Source of the DNA: Agromyces allii
Lineage (GTDB): Bacteria; Actinomycetota; Actinomycetes; Actinomycetales; Microbacteriaceae
Assembly (NCBI RefSeq): GCF_009749385.1
Contig: NZ_WBIN01000012.1
Location: forward strand, 1 to 64,000
Length of the DNA stretch: 64,000 nt
Direction of reading: 5' to 3'
In this document: positions 15,832-24,054 of the stretch, piece after piece
Layout of the letters: each line of letters starts with the position of its first letter
Numbering within the stretch: position 1 is the first letter of the stretch
Made by a program: the position numbers and the translations under genes
The notes under the pieces: model-generated
Told to the model about the DNA's origin: nothing
The model's input: the letters and a program-made list of their open reading frames with translations, nothing else
Databases searched by the model: none

Positions 15832-17300
15832 GACCGCCGTGCAGGTGCGCCGGAGGAGATGGCATCGGATGCCACGGGGGTGTCGTAGGCGCCGATCCGG
15901 CCGGCGAGTCCTCTGCCGGAACGCACGCGCAGGAGGTGGGCGATCGTGGCGCCGGCGATGAGTGCGATGAGGATGCAGAGCGCCGTGGCGTCGTCGGCCG
16001 CCTCGGCGAGCATCTCGGTGGCCGCGACCCCCGCGAGCGCGAGCGTGCCGAGGAGCGCCGGCCAGGCTTCGCGGAGGCTGAACTCCCTGATGCGCAGGAG
16101 GTACGGGGTCGCCGCGGCGCAGACCGCGAGGTAGGCGAGGATGAACGCCATGCTCTCGGCCAGGTGCACGACGTCGCGGTAGAGCGATTCCCGGCCGGCC
16201 CCGACGAGCAGCAGTGTTCCGATCACGAGTGCCGTGCCGACCGCGAGCGCGGCCACGTGCGGCGTCGCGAAGCGGGCAGAGGTCCGTCCGAGCGCCCGCG
16301 GGAGCACCCCTTCACGGGCCATGGTGAACACGAGGCGCACGAGGGCGTTCGTGCATGCGAGCGTGCAGGCGATCCACGAAGCGGCGACGACGGCGTGGAT
16401 CACGGGGTCGAGCCACGGGTTCGCGGCCAGATCGGCTTCGGTGAGCAGCGAGGCTTCGCGGCCTCCGGCCACCGCGGAGAGTTGGGCGAGCACGCCGAAC
16501 AGGTAGACCGCGGCAACGGAGCCGACGGTCCACACCAGGGCGCGGGGCACCGCGGCGAGCGGGCGGCGGCTCTCGGGGCCGAGTGCCGCTCCGCTCTCGA
16601 AGCCGACGAAGCAGACGAGGGCGAAGCCGATGCCCTCGGCGAACGCCGAGAGGGAGGGGGCGGTTCCGGCATCGGGCACGACCCCCGCGAGGTTCCACCC
16701 GCTCGCCGCGAACACGGCGAGCGAGACGCTGATGAGCGCGGCGACGACGACGGCTTCGACGACCAGCATGACGCGCGTCGACATCCGTGCCCCGAGGGCG
16801 ATGACCGCGGTGACGGCCGCGCCGATCCCGATCACGAGCAGTGTGGATGCGGGCCCCTCGGAGGCCCAGCGCTCGGTGCCGCCGAATGCGGCGTCGAGTC
16901 GGCGCACGGCGCTGCGCAGGGTGTCGATCGAGACGCCCGCGTAGCCGAGGAGCAGGGCGACTCCGGCGACCATCCCCGCGGCCGGTCCGAGTCCTCGCGT
17001 CACGAACGTGTAGATGCCGCCCGCCGCGGAGATCCGCCGCGCGAAGACCGACATGGCCAGGGCCACGAGGATCACCGCCGCCGCGGTCAGCAGCAAGGTG
17101 ACGAAGGCGAACGAGCCGGTGCGGTCGACGAGTCCGCCGGTCAGGATGAGGAGCCCGCCCGCCGGTGCCACCGCGGCGACCGACTGGGCGACGAGGTCGA
17201 GCGTCGTCACCGATCCGCGTCGCAGGCCGTGCAGCGGCGACACGGATCCCAGGCTCGCGTCGGGGGTCCGTCGCGCGATCGCGTCGCTCAGTGCGCTCAC
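15828..17300 (-). CDS. APC-superfamily amino acid/amine permease
   Basis: The 490-residue protein is predicted to span the membrane about 12 times. It has the APC hallmark in helix 1 (VAQSVAAVAPAGGLLIL), an unwound glycine-rich segment ISAAGGIYTFVTRGLGPAAGMVAG, and FVGFESGAALGPESRRP in helix 6. The last features resemble the amine- and amino-acid-transporting APC subfamily (GabP/PuuP/YhdG-like). It faces the amine oxidase cluster, so amine or amino acid uptake is a reasonable guess but unproven. The GTG start at 17300 follows GAGGAGG. It is co-transcribed with the IclR gene. Confidence 0.88.
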   Translation of the reverse strand: MSALSDAIARRTPDASLGSVSPLHGLRRGSVTTLDLVAQSVAAVAPAGGLLILTGGLVDRTGSFAFVTLLLTAAAVILVALAMSVFARRISAAGGIYTFVTRGLGPAAGMVAGVALLLGYAGVSIDTLRSAVRRLDAAFGGTERWASEGPASTLLVIGIGAAVTAVIALGARMSTRVMLVVEAVVVAALISVSLAVFAASGWNLAGVVPDAGTAPSLSAFAEGIGFALVCFVGFESGAALGPESRRPLAAVPRALVWTVGSVAAVYLFGVLAQLSAVAGGREASLLTEADLAANPWLDPVIHAVVAASWIACTLACTNALVRLVFTMAREGVLPRALGRTSARFATPHVAALAVGTALVIGTLLLVGAGRESLYRDVVHLAESMAFILAYLAVCAAATPYLLRIREFSLREAWPALLGTLALAGVAATEMLAEAADDATALCILIALIAGATIAHLLRVRSGRGLAGRIGAYDTPVASDAISSGAPARRS

Positions 17301-17423
17301 CGGTGCCTCCTCGTGCCTGCACCGTATGCGTCGACGATTTCGCGGCCGTCAGCACCGTGTTTCGCGGGTGTGACTCCGACCGGGACGTCGGCGGCCGCTT
17401 CGGGCGTTCGGGCCCTTCCGCCG

Positions 17424-18218
17424 TCAGCGCTGACTGGTCGTGACGGTGACCGTGCCGTCGGCCGACCAGACGACGACGAACCACGCCGCCGCGCGCTCGG
17501 CGACCACGTGGATGCCCTCCTCGGGGAATCGCCCGCCCTCGGTGCAGCGACTCAGGCCGCCCTCGGCGGCGAAGTCCAGCACCAGGCAGGCCTCGCCGTC
17601 GCGGAGCGCCGCGAACACGCCCGAGCCGTCGGGCAGGGTCAGGAGCAGTCGCTGCTGGCGGAACCCGTCGCGCACCCAGGAGCGCGGCAGCGCGTCGCCC
17701 GAGATCGACTCGCGCGTGAAGACCTTCGACGCGGCGGCCTCCGAGACGAGCGGCAGCGACTCCAGGTACTCCGCGTACGCACGTGCGGTCGTCGGCGGCG
17801 AGGAGGCCGGAAGGGCATCCAGGGCGGCGGGTGCGGCGGGGCCGCGGCTTCCGAGCCCCCATCCGATGAGCACGCCCGCCGCCAGGGCGATCGCGCCGGC
17901 GATGAGGGCCCAGCGCATGCGCGACTCCGGCCGGTCGGGGACGACGGATGCCGGTGCGCCGCCGGTCCGGGCGGGTTCGAGCTCCGGCCGGGCCGTCGTC
18001 CGGGGCACGGCGAACATCGCGGATCCGCCATCGCCGTCGGCCTGGGCGAGCCGGCGGACCGCCTCCTCGCGTTCGGCGTCGCTCGCCCCCGAGCCGAACG
18101 CGATCCGCTGCAGGCGCGCCACCTCGGCGTCGCGCGCGCCCGCGGCATCCGGAACCGCATCGTCCGGAACCGGATCGTCCGGAACCGCGTCGTCGTCTCG
18201 CTCGCCGTTGCCCGCCAT
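17424..18218 (-). CDS. Single-pass membrane protein with AFGSGAS motif, paralogue B (unknown function)
   Basis: This is a 264-residue paralogue of the protein at 10084-10875: acidic N-terminus, VARLQRIAFGSGASDAEREE, linker, one membrane helix (about 100-122, ALIAGAIALAAGVLIGW), and an extracytoplasmic domain. That domain carries YLESLPLV, QQRLLLTLPDGSG, EACLVLDF and SRCTEGGRFPEEGI, with both cysteines conserved. No catalytic motif is evident. Topology (cytoplasmic motif, one span, exported sensor-like domain) recalls anti-sigma or sensor proteins, but no zinc HxxxCxxC site exists. ATG 18218 follows GGAGG by five bases. The same CGGTTGCC-N19-ATCCTGAA element precedes it. Confidence 0.85.
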   Translation of the reverse strand: MAGNGERDDDAVPDDPVPDDAVPDAAGARDAEVARLQRIAFGSGASDAEREEAVRRLAQADGDGGSAMFAVPRTTARPELEPARTGGAPASVVPDRPESRMRWALIAGAIALAAGVLIGWGLGSRGPAAPAALDALPASSPPTTARAYAEYLESLPLVSEAAASKVFTRESISGDALPRSWVRDGFRQQRLLLTLPDGSGVFAALRDGEACLVLDFAAEGGLSRCTEGGRFPEEGIHVVAERAAAWFVVVWSADGTVTVTTSQR

Positions 18219-18276
18219 GACGTCCTCCACCACCGGTCGTCGATGGGGCGGCGACCGCCGCGATGTCGGGTCGTCC

Positions 18277-18311
18277 TTCAGGATCCCGCACGGACGCGAC
18301 TGCGGCAACCG
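18277..18311 (-). promoter_or_regulatory. Shared promoter-like element CGGTTGCC-N19-ATCCTGAA (paralogue B)
   Basis: CGGTTGCC (18311-18304, minus strand) and ATCCTGAA (18284-18277) are separated by 19 bases, the same spacing as before paralogue A, and TGCG occupies the same place inside. The element ends about 58 bases before the start codon. Conservation at both loci while the surrounding bases differ supports a functional site. Confidence 0.5.
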
Positions 18312-18348
18312 CCGGCGAACGACCGGCGATCACCGTCGCCGGCGACCG

Positions 18349-19089
18349 TCAGTGGCCGGTGACGGTGATCGCCCCGTTCGACGTGGCGAGGTCGAGCGTG
18401 AACTCGCCGTCGGAGTCCTCGTCGATGTCGACGTCGACCGATCCGTTCGAGGTGTCGGTCGTGACCCGGTACCCGGCGCCCTCGGTCGGCACCTCGAGGT
18501 CGATGGCGCCGTTCGAGGTCCTCGCCTCGACGTCCTGCGCGGTCGTGAGGCGCAGGTCGATGGCCCCGTTCGAGGTCGAGGCCCGGATGCCGTCTCCGGA
18601 GAGACCGCGCCCCTCGACGCGCCCGTTGCTCGTCTCGACCTCGATCGAGCCGGTCACGTCGTCGAGCTCGATCCGACCGTTCGCGGTCGAGACGTCGACC
18701 TCGTTCACGCCCGTGAGCGAGACTTCGCCGTTCGTGGTCGCGCCGCGAACATCGACGCCCGCCGGCAGTTCGATCGTGTAGTCGACCGTGCAGTTGCGTC
18801 CGCATCCGCTCAGCACGAGCACGCCGTCGTCGACCTCGAACGTCGCACCCACCGTGCGCTCGCCCCGGTACGAGACCGTTCGCGAGACCTCGATGCCGGT
18901 GGCCTCTGCGGACCCCCTCACGATGACGCTGCCGTCGGGCTGGTCGATCTCGATCGTGTGCACCGTGTCGTCGAGCGTCTCGTCGTCGCTGAACCGCTCG
19001 GGTGGGGCCAGGAGCCCGCATCCGCTGAGCATCAGGGCTGCCGCCGCTGCGACGGCGCCGATCGTGAGCGTGCGTGCTGTGTGGATCAT
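18349..19089 (-). CDS. DUF4097-type repeat lipoprotein
   Basis: The 246-residue protein starts with a lipoprotein signal (MLSGCG, lipidated Cys24). The body is a one-strand-per-turn solenoid in which T(S/T/A)NG recurs seven times at intervals of roughly 17-25 residues (TTNGEVSL, TANGRIEL, TSNGRVEG, TSNGAIDL twice, TSNGSVDV, TSNGAITV). This is typical of DUF4097/DUF2807 beta-helix proteins. The function of the family is unknown; many are cell-envelope proteins near stress-response regulators. A disulfide is possible in SGCGRNCTV. ATG 19089 is preceded by GGGAG. Paralogue B follows about 130 bases downstream on the same strand. Confidence 0.85.
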   Translation of the reverse strand: MIHTARTLTIGAVAAAAALMLSGCGLLAPPERFSDDETLDDTVHTIEIDQPDGSVIVRGSAEATGIEVSRTVSYRGERTVGATFEVDDGVLVLSGCGRNCTVDYTIELPAGVDVRGATTNGEVSLTGVNEVDVSTANGRIELDDVTGSIEVETSNGRVEGRGLSGDGIRASTSNGAIDLRLTTAQDVEARTSNGAIDLEVPTEGAGYRVTTDTSNGSVDVDIDEDSDGEFTLDLATSNGAITVTGH

Positions 19090-19235
19090 GGTTCTCCCCC
19101 CGCGGGCTTCCGCCTCGGCTCCGACGATAACGAGGCCGCCGTCGCGCCCGCACGGGGGCATGCCCCCGAGTCGGGCGTGGGGTCGACGCCTCGATATCCC
19201 GCCGCGGATCCGACGGGAGGTCTAGGCTGACCGAC

Positions 19236-20783
19236 ATGGGCAAGGTGACCGAACCTGCCCCGGGGGAGTACGGCCCGCCAGAGCCGGAAGTTGTCGACGG
19301 CGGCGAGCGCGACACCCGGGGGGACCACGGCTTCTTCGGACAGCCGCGACCGCTGGTGCACATCTTCGGCGTCGAGATGTGGGAGCGGTTCAGCTTCTAC
19401 GGCATGCAGGGCATCCTGCTGCTGTACCTGTACTACTCGGCCGACCAGGGCGGCCTCGGCATGGACAAGGCCGTCGCGACCGGCATCGTCGGCGCCTACG
19501 GCGGGGCCGTCTACCTGTCGACCGTGCTCGGCGCGTGGATCGCCGACCGGCTGCTCGGCTCGGAGCGGGTGCTGTTCTACAGCGCCATCGTGATCATGGC
19601 GGGGCACATCGGGCTCGCGCTCATTCCCGGCTTCTGGGGCGTCGGCGTGGGTCTCGTGCTGGTCGCGTTCGGGTCGGGCGGGCTCAAGGCCAACGCCACC
19701 ACCGTGGTCGGCACCCTGTACTCCGCGAAGGACTCGCGACGCGACGCCGGATTCTCGATCTTCTACCTCGGCATCAACCTCGGCGCGTTCTTCGGCCCGA
19801 TCCTCACTGGACTGCTGCAGAACACGTTCACGGCCGAGAACGGCTACCCGCCCGCACTCGGGTTCCACCTCGGGTTCGGGCTCGCGGCCGTCGGCATGGC
19901 GTTCGGGCTCATCCAGTACTCGTTCGGGCGCAAGGGACTCCCGCCCGGGGCATCCGTGATCCCCAACCCGTTGCCCCGCAACCGGTTCGGCCTCGCGATC
20001 GGCATCGCCGCGGCATCCGTCGTCGTCATCGTCGTGCTCGTGCTCGTCGGGCTCATCACGGCCGCGAACCTCGTGACGTGGGTCATCGCGGGCACCATCG
20101 TCGCCGCGATCTCGATGTTCGCCGTGATCCTCACGAGCAAGCACGTCGAGCACATCGAACGCCGCAGGGTGCTCGGGTTCATCCCGCTGTTCATCGCGAG
20201 CGTCGCGTTCTGGTCGCTCTACCAGCAGCAGTTCACGGTGCTCACGATCTACTCCGACGAGCAGCTGGACCGCTCGATCTTCGGGTGGGAGATGCCGGTC
20301 TCGTGGGTGCAGTCGATCAACCCGATCTTCATCATCGTGCTGTCGGGCGTGTTCGCCGCGATCTGGACGAAGCTCGGCGACCGGCAGCCCACGACCCCCG
20401 TGAAGTTCGCCCTCGGCACCGCGATCATGGGCGTCGCGTTCCTGCTGTTCCTGCCGTTCGCCGACGGCGGGGCGAACTCGACGCCGTTGCTCTGGATGGT
20501 GCTCATCCTGCTGGTGTTCACGATCGCCGAACTGCTGCTCTCGCCCATCGGGCTCTCGGTCACGACGAAGCTCGCGCCGAAGGTGTTCCACGCGCAGATG
20601 GTCGCGCTGTTCTTCCTGTCGGTCGCGCTCGGCACGGCGATCGCCGGGCAGCTCGGGGCGTTCTACACGCTCGTCAACGAGGCCACCTACTTCGGCGTGC
20701 TCGGCCTGATCGCGATCGTGCTCGGCGGAGCGCTCTGGCTCGGCCGCAAGCCCGTGCTCGCGCTCATGTCGGGGGTGCGCTGA
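19236..20783 (+). CDS. POT/PTR2-family proton-coupled oligopeptide transporter
   Basis: The 515-residue transporter has about 14 membrane spans and the POT signature: FGVEMWERFSFYGMQGILLLYL (ExxERFxYYG type) in helix 1, then GAYGGAVYLSTVLGAWIADRLLG and the second POT motif FSIFYLGINLGAFFGPILTG. It imports di- and tripeptides with protons. The first 35 residues are a soluble acidic extension. It is divergent from the DUF4097 lipoprotein (146 bp between starts) and forms no clear operon with the following glycosyltransferase. Confidence 0.95.
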   Translation: MGKVTEPAPGEYGPPEPEVVDGGERDTRGDHGFFGQPRPLVHIFGVEMWERFSFYGMQGILLLYLYYSADQGGLGMDKAVATGIVGAYGGAVYLSTVLGAWIADRLLGSERVLFYSAIVIMAGHIGLALIPGFWGVGVGLVLVAFGSGGLKANATTVVGTLYSAKDSRRDAGFSIFYLGINLGAFFGPILTGLLQNTFTAENGYPPALGFHLGFGLAAVGMAFGLIQYSFGRKGLPPGASVIPNPLPRNRFGLAIGIAAASVVVIVVLVLVGLITAANLVTWVIAGTIVAAISMFAVILTSKHVEHIERRRVLGFIPLFIASVAFWSLYQQQFTVLTIYSDEQLDRSIFGWEMPVSWVQSINPIFIIVLSGVFAAIWTKLGDRQPTTPVKFALGTAIMGVAFLLFLPFADGGANSTPLLWMVLILLVFTIAELLLSPIGLSVTTKLAPKVFHAQMVALFFLSVALGTAIAGQLGAFYTLVNEATYFGVLGLIAIVLGGALWLGRKPVLALMSGVR

Positions 20784-20856
20784 GCGCTCGACCGGCGCGT
20801 CGGATCCGTCCGCCGCATCCGGTTACGATGGGCGGGCACGCATGAGGGGAGGTCGG

Positions 20857-21624
20857 ATGTCGCGCGCCCTCGTCGTGATCCCGACGTACAACGAGCGGGA
20901 GAACCTCCCGTTGATCGTGGCGCGCGTGCGCGCCTCCGTGCCGGAGGCCTCCGTGCTCGTGGTCGACGATGCGTCGCCCGACGGCACCGGCTACCTCGCC
21001 GACGACCTCGCCGCGAACGACGACGCCGTTCGCGTGCTGCACCGCACCGCGAAGGACGGACTCGGCGCGGCCTACCTCGAGGCGTTCGAGTGGGCGCTCG
21101 ACCGCGGTCACGACCCGATCGTGCAGATGGACGCCGACGGCTCGCACCTGCCCGAGCAGCTGCCCTCGCTGCTTCGCGCGCTGCAGACGACGGATGACGC
21201 GGGCCGGCCCGTCGACGTCGTGATCGGCTCGCGGTGGATCGAGGGCGGCACCATCGAGAACTGGCCACGCCACCGCGAGCTGCTCTCGCGGTGGGGCAGC
21301 GCGTATGCGCGCACCATGCTGCGGCTCTCGACGCGCGATGCCACGGCCGGCTACCGGGTGTTCCGGGCGCAGGCGCTTCGTGCGATCCACCTCGAAGACG
21401 TGCACACGCGCGGCTACGGGTTCCAGGTCGACATGCTCTGGCACGCCCGCCAGGCCGGACTCGTCGTCGTCGAGGTGCCGATCACGTTCGTCGAGCGCGT
21501 GCACGGCCGCTCCAAGATGAGCCCCATGATCGTGGTCGAGGCCATGCTGAAGGTCACCGCGTGGGGCATCGCCGGGTTGTTCCGGCGGTCGAAGCCCGCC
21601 GGTGCGGAGGCCGTTCGCGGCTGA
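20857..21624 (+). CDS. ppm1: Polyprenol-phosphate mannose synthase (DPM1/Ppm1-type GT2)
   Basis: The GT-A glycosyltransferase transfers mannose from GDP-mannose to polyprenyl phosphate, supplying lipomannan and protein O-mannosylation. Motifs are VVIPTYNERENLPLIV, VDDASPDGTGYLADDL, the metal-binding DADGSH and GSRWIEGG, and YRVFRAQAL. The 255 residues lack a C-terminal membrane domain and the Lnt-type apolipoprotein acyltransferase domain that is fused to Ppm1 in mycobacteria. ATG 20857 with GGGGAGG four bases upstream is preferred over ATG 20842. Confidence 0.92.
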   Translation: MSRALVVIPTYNERENLPLIVARVRASVPEASVLVVDDASPDGTGYLADDLAANDDAVRVLHRTAKDGLGAAYLEAFEWALDRGHDPIVQMDADGSHLPEQLPSLLRALQTTDDAGRPVDVVIGSRWIEGGTIENWPRHRELLSRWGSAYARTMLRLSTRDATAGYRVFRAQALRAIHLEDVHTRGYGFQVDMLWHARQAGLVVVEVPITFVERVHGRSKMSPMIVVEAMLKVTAWGIAGLFRRSKPAGAEAVRG

Positions 21625-21836
21625 CCGGCGACGCCCCTCGGGGGAACCCTCGCTCAGCCCCAGCCGAAGAGCTGGGTCCACGTGAGGTCGGCGACGCCGA
21701 CGCCGATCTCGCGCAGGTCGCATCCGCAGGAGGTCGGCGGCCGCGCATTCCGGACGATTCGTCGGATCGCGGCGACGAACGGTCGGGCGCCCGGGGCGAG
21801 GCGACGCGAGAGTGGTACTCCATCCGAAGGAGCGTC

Positions 21837-23066
21837 ATGTCGACGAACACCGCAAGCACCACCGCCATAGCCCCGTCGCCCGCGGGGTCGTCGACCGGCC
21901 AGGTCGACGCGCCGGCACCCCGCCGGGCCGCCTGGGCGGGCGTCGTCTCGCTCGGCCTCGGCATCTTCACGCTCGTCGCGAGCGAGTTCCTGCCGGCGAG
22001 CCTGCTGTCGCCGATCGCGGCCGACCTCGGCATCTCCGAGGGCACGGCCGGACAGCTCGTGACGGCGACGAGCGTGATCGGCATCATCGGCGGCCCGCTC
22101 GTGGTCTCCGCCCTGCCGCGCATCGACCGCCGGTGGGTCATGGTCGGCCTCACGACGCTCGCGATCATCTCGAACGTGCTCGTCGCCATCGCGCCGGTGT
22201 TCGGCCTCATGCTCGCCTCGCGCCTGCTGCTCGGTCTCGCGATCTCGGGCTTCTGGGCGATGTCCCTCGCCGTGACGGCGCAGCTCGTGCCCGCCGACCG
22301 GCTCGGACGGGCCATGACGATCGTGAACATGGGCGTCTCGCTCGCCACGATCGCCGCAGTGCCGGCCGGTGCGTTCCTCGGCGAGCTCGTCGGGTGGCGC
22401 ACCGTGTTCCTCGGCGCCGCGGCGGCCGGAGTGGTCGCCCTGGCCGTGCAGCTCGCGACCCTGCCCTCCGTGCCGCCGACCGGTTCGCCGGGGTTCCGCA
22501 CCCTCGTGAGCACCGCCGCCCGCCCGGTCGTCGCGCTCGGCATCCTCTCGATCGTGCTCATCGCCGGCGGTCACTTCACCGGGTTCACGTACCTGCGCCC
22601 CGCCTTCGAGACCATCGGCGGACTCGACCCGGCCGCGCTGGCCCTCGTGCTCGCGATCTTCGGCGTCGCCTCGTTCGTCGGCAACCTCGCCGCGGGCCCG
22701 CTCGCAGACCGCCGACTCGGCGTGCTCGTGCTGGGCGCACCCGTGGCGGTCGGCATCGCGACGGTGCTGTTCGCGCTGTGGGGTGCGAACTTCGGCGTCG
22801 CGGTCGCGTCGGTCATCGTCTGGGGGATCGGTTTCGGCGCGATCCCGACGATGGTGCAGACGTGGATGGCCGGCGTCGCACCCGACCGGCTCGAGAGCGC
22901 CGGAGGACTCGTCGTCGCCGCCTTCCAGGTCGCAATCACGATCGGCGCCGGCGTCGGCGGCCTCCTCGTCGACTCGGTCGGCGTGCAGGCGGCCTTCCTC
23001 GGCGGCGGCGTGGCCGCCGTGCTCGGCGGCATCGTGCTGACCCTCGCCAGGACGCGGCGCTCCTGA
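21837..23066 (+). CDS. MFS transporter, AraJ/Cmx-type drug or sugar efflux
   Basis: The 409-residue protein has 12 predicted spans and typical DHA1 motifs: SEFLPASLLSPIAADLGISEG in helix 1, LVTATSVIGIIGGPLV in helix 2 and GLAISGFWAMSLAVTAQLVPADRLGRAM in helices 4-5. It resembles AraJ/YdeA and chloramphenicol-resistance-type exporters. GAAGGAG precedes ATG 21837. An AraC-type regulator is encoded convergently 12 bases downstream and may be its local regulator. The 212 bases before it hold no convincing complete gene. Confidence 0.9.
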   Translation: MSTNTASTTAIAPSPAGSSTGQVDAPAPRRAAWAGVVSLGLGIFTLVASEFLPASLLSPIAADLGISEGTAGQLVTATSVIGIIGGPLVVSALPRIDRRWVMVGLTTLAIISNVLVAIAPVFGLMLASRLLLGLAISGFWAMSLAVTAQLVPADRLGRAMTIVNMGVSLATIAAVPAGAFLGELVGWRTVFLGAAAAGVVALAVQLATLPSVPPTGSPGFRTLVSTAARPVVALGILSIVLIAGGHFTGFTYLRPAFETIGGLDPAALALVLAIFGVASFVGNLAAGPLADRRLGVLVLGAPVAVGIATVLFALWGANFGVAVASVIVWGIGFGAIPTMVQTWMAGVAPDRLESAGGLVVAAFQVAITIGAGVGGLLVDSVGVQAAFLGGGVAAVLGGIVLTLARTRRS

Positions 23067-23078
23067 GCGTCGTCGGAG

Positions 23079-23957
23079 TCAGGCGGCGGGCTGCAGTGCG
23101 GCCCGCCGCCACCGGCTCGGCGCGACGCCGCTGTGGCGGCGGAACGCACGACTGAATCCGTCTTCGCTGTCGTAGCCGAGCCGGTACGCGATGTCGCTCA
23201 CGGGCTCGCCGTCGCGCAGCATGCGCTCGGCCCGCGTCATCCGGATGCGGGTGACGTACCTGGCCGGGGTGTCGCCGACCGCGTCGCGGAAGTGCTCGGC
23301 GAACTGCGATCGGCTCGCGCGTGCGACCCGGGCGAGCGAGGCCACGGTCCACGGCGAGCCGGGCGCGTCGTGGATGGCCGCCAGTGCGAGGCCGAGGTGA
23401 TGGTCGTGCGCGGCGGCGAGCCAGGGCCGTGCGCTGCCGCACCCGTGCTCGAGCCAGAACCTCACCGATCCGGAGACGGCGGCATCGGTGAGCCCGGCGA
23501 TCACGGAGATCGCCCCCGGTCGGCGGAGCGCCGCCTCACGGTGGATCGTCTCGAGCAGTGCGGCGAAGCCCGGCTCCTGCTGCCCGAAGCCGTAGGAGTG
23601 GAGCACGGGCGGCATCGCATGGGTCATCAGCGGGTGGGCGCCCAGCAGGGCGATCGAGATGCCGACGAACTGCGAATCCTGTTCGGCGCGGAGCGTGAAC
23701 CGGCCGCCCCGGGGGAGGAGCGCGAAGTCGCCCCGCCCGGTGCGGTACACGCCGCTGTCGTGCTCGAGCTCGATGGCACCGGACACGACGAAGAGGAACC
23801 GGCCGCCGTCGTGCTCCTCGCGCCGGAGGTCGCCGGCGGGGAGGTCGTGGTGGTCGACCCCGAGCACCGACCAGCGCAGGTGCTCCATGAGCAGGTCGAT
23901 CGTGCGCGCGTCGTCGATCGCCGCGCCGGGCGGCGTCCGTTCTGCGAGATCGCACAT
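23079..23957 (-). CDS. AraC-family transcriptional regulator with cupin_6 N-domain
   Basis: The 292-residue protein has an N-terminal AraC-type cupin (about 20-110: LRWSVLGVDHHDLPAGDLRR, RFLFVVSGAIELEH, GDFALLPRGGRFTLR) and two C-terminal HTH motifs (WTVASLARVARASRSQFAEHFR and PVSDIAYRLGYDSEDGFSRAFRRHSGVAPSRWR). This architecture (cupin_6 plus HTH_18) is common beside MFS exporters and oxidoreductases. Convergent pairing with the MFS gene suggests, but does not prove, that it regulates that gene. Confidence 0.93.
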   Translation of the reverse strand: MCDLAERTPPGAAIDDARTIDLLMEHLRWSVLGVDHHDLPAGDLRREEHDGGRFLFVVSGAIELEHDSGVYRTGRGDFALLPRGGRFTLRAEQDSQFVGISIALLGAHPLMTHAMPPVLHSYGFGQQEPGFAALLETIHREAALRRPGAISVIAGLTDAAVSGSVRFWLEHGCGSARPWLAAAHDHHLGLALAAIHDAPGSPWTVASLARVARASRSQFAEHFRDAVGDTPARYVTRIRMTRAERMLRDGEPVSDIAYRLGYDSEDGFSRAFRRHSGVAPSRWRRAALQPAA

Positions 23958-24054
23958 GAAGGGTGCAATCGCGATCGTGCCGAAGACATTCCCGAACCCG
24001 TGCTCCGTGACGTCGGGTGTCGTCCGCCGCGTGCGCGCCGACGCCCGCGCGGGC

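Noticed and set aside
15828..17300. Treating the APC permease as a firm part of the amine oxidase pathway
   Set aside because: It is on the opposite strand with its own IclR regulator; only proximity supports a link.
21654..21779. Minus-strand frame ending DLREIGVGVADLTWTQLFGWG before the MFS gene, looking like a protein tail
   Set aside because: Only about 40 residues look protein-like, no start codon with ribosome site, and I do not recognise it; may be a gene remnant but unsupported.
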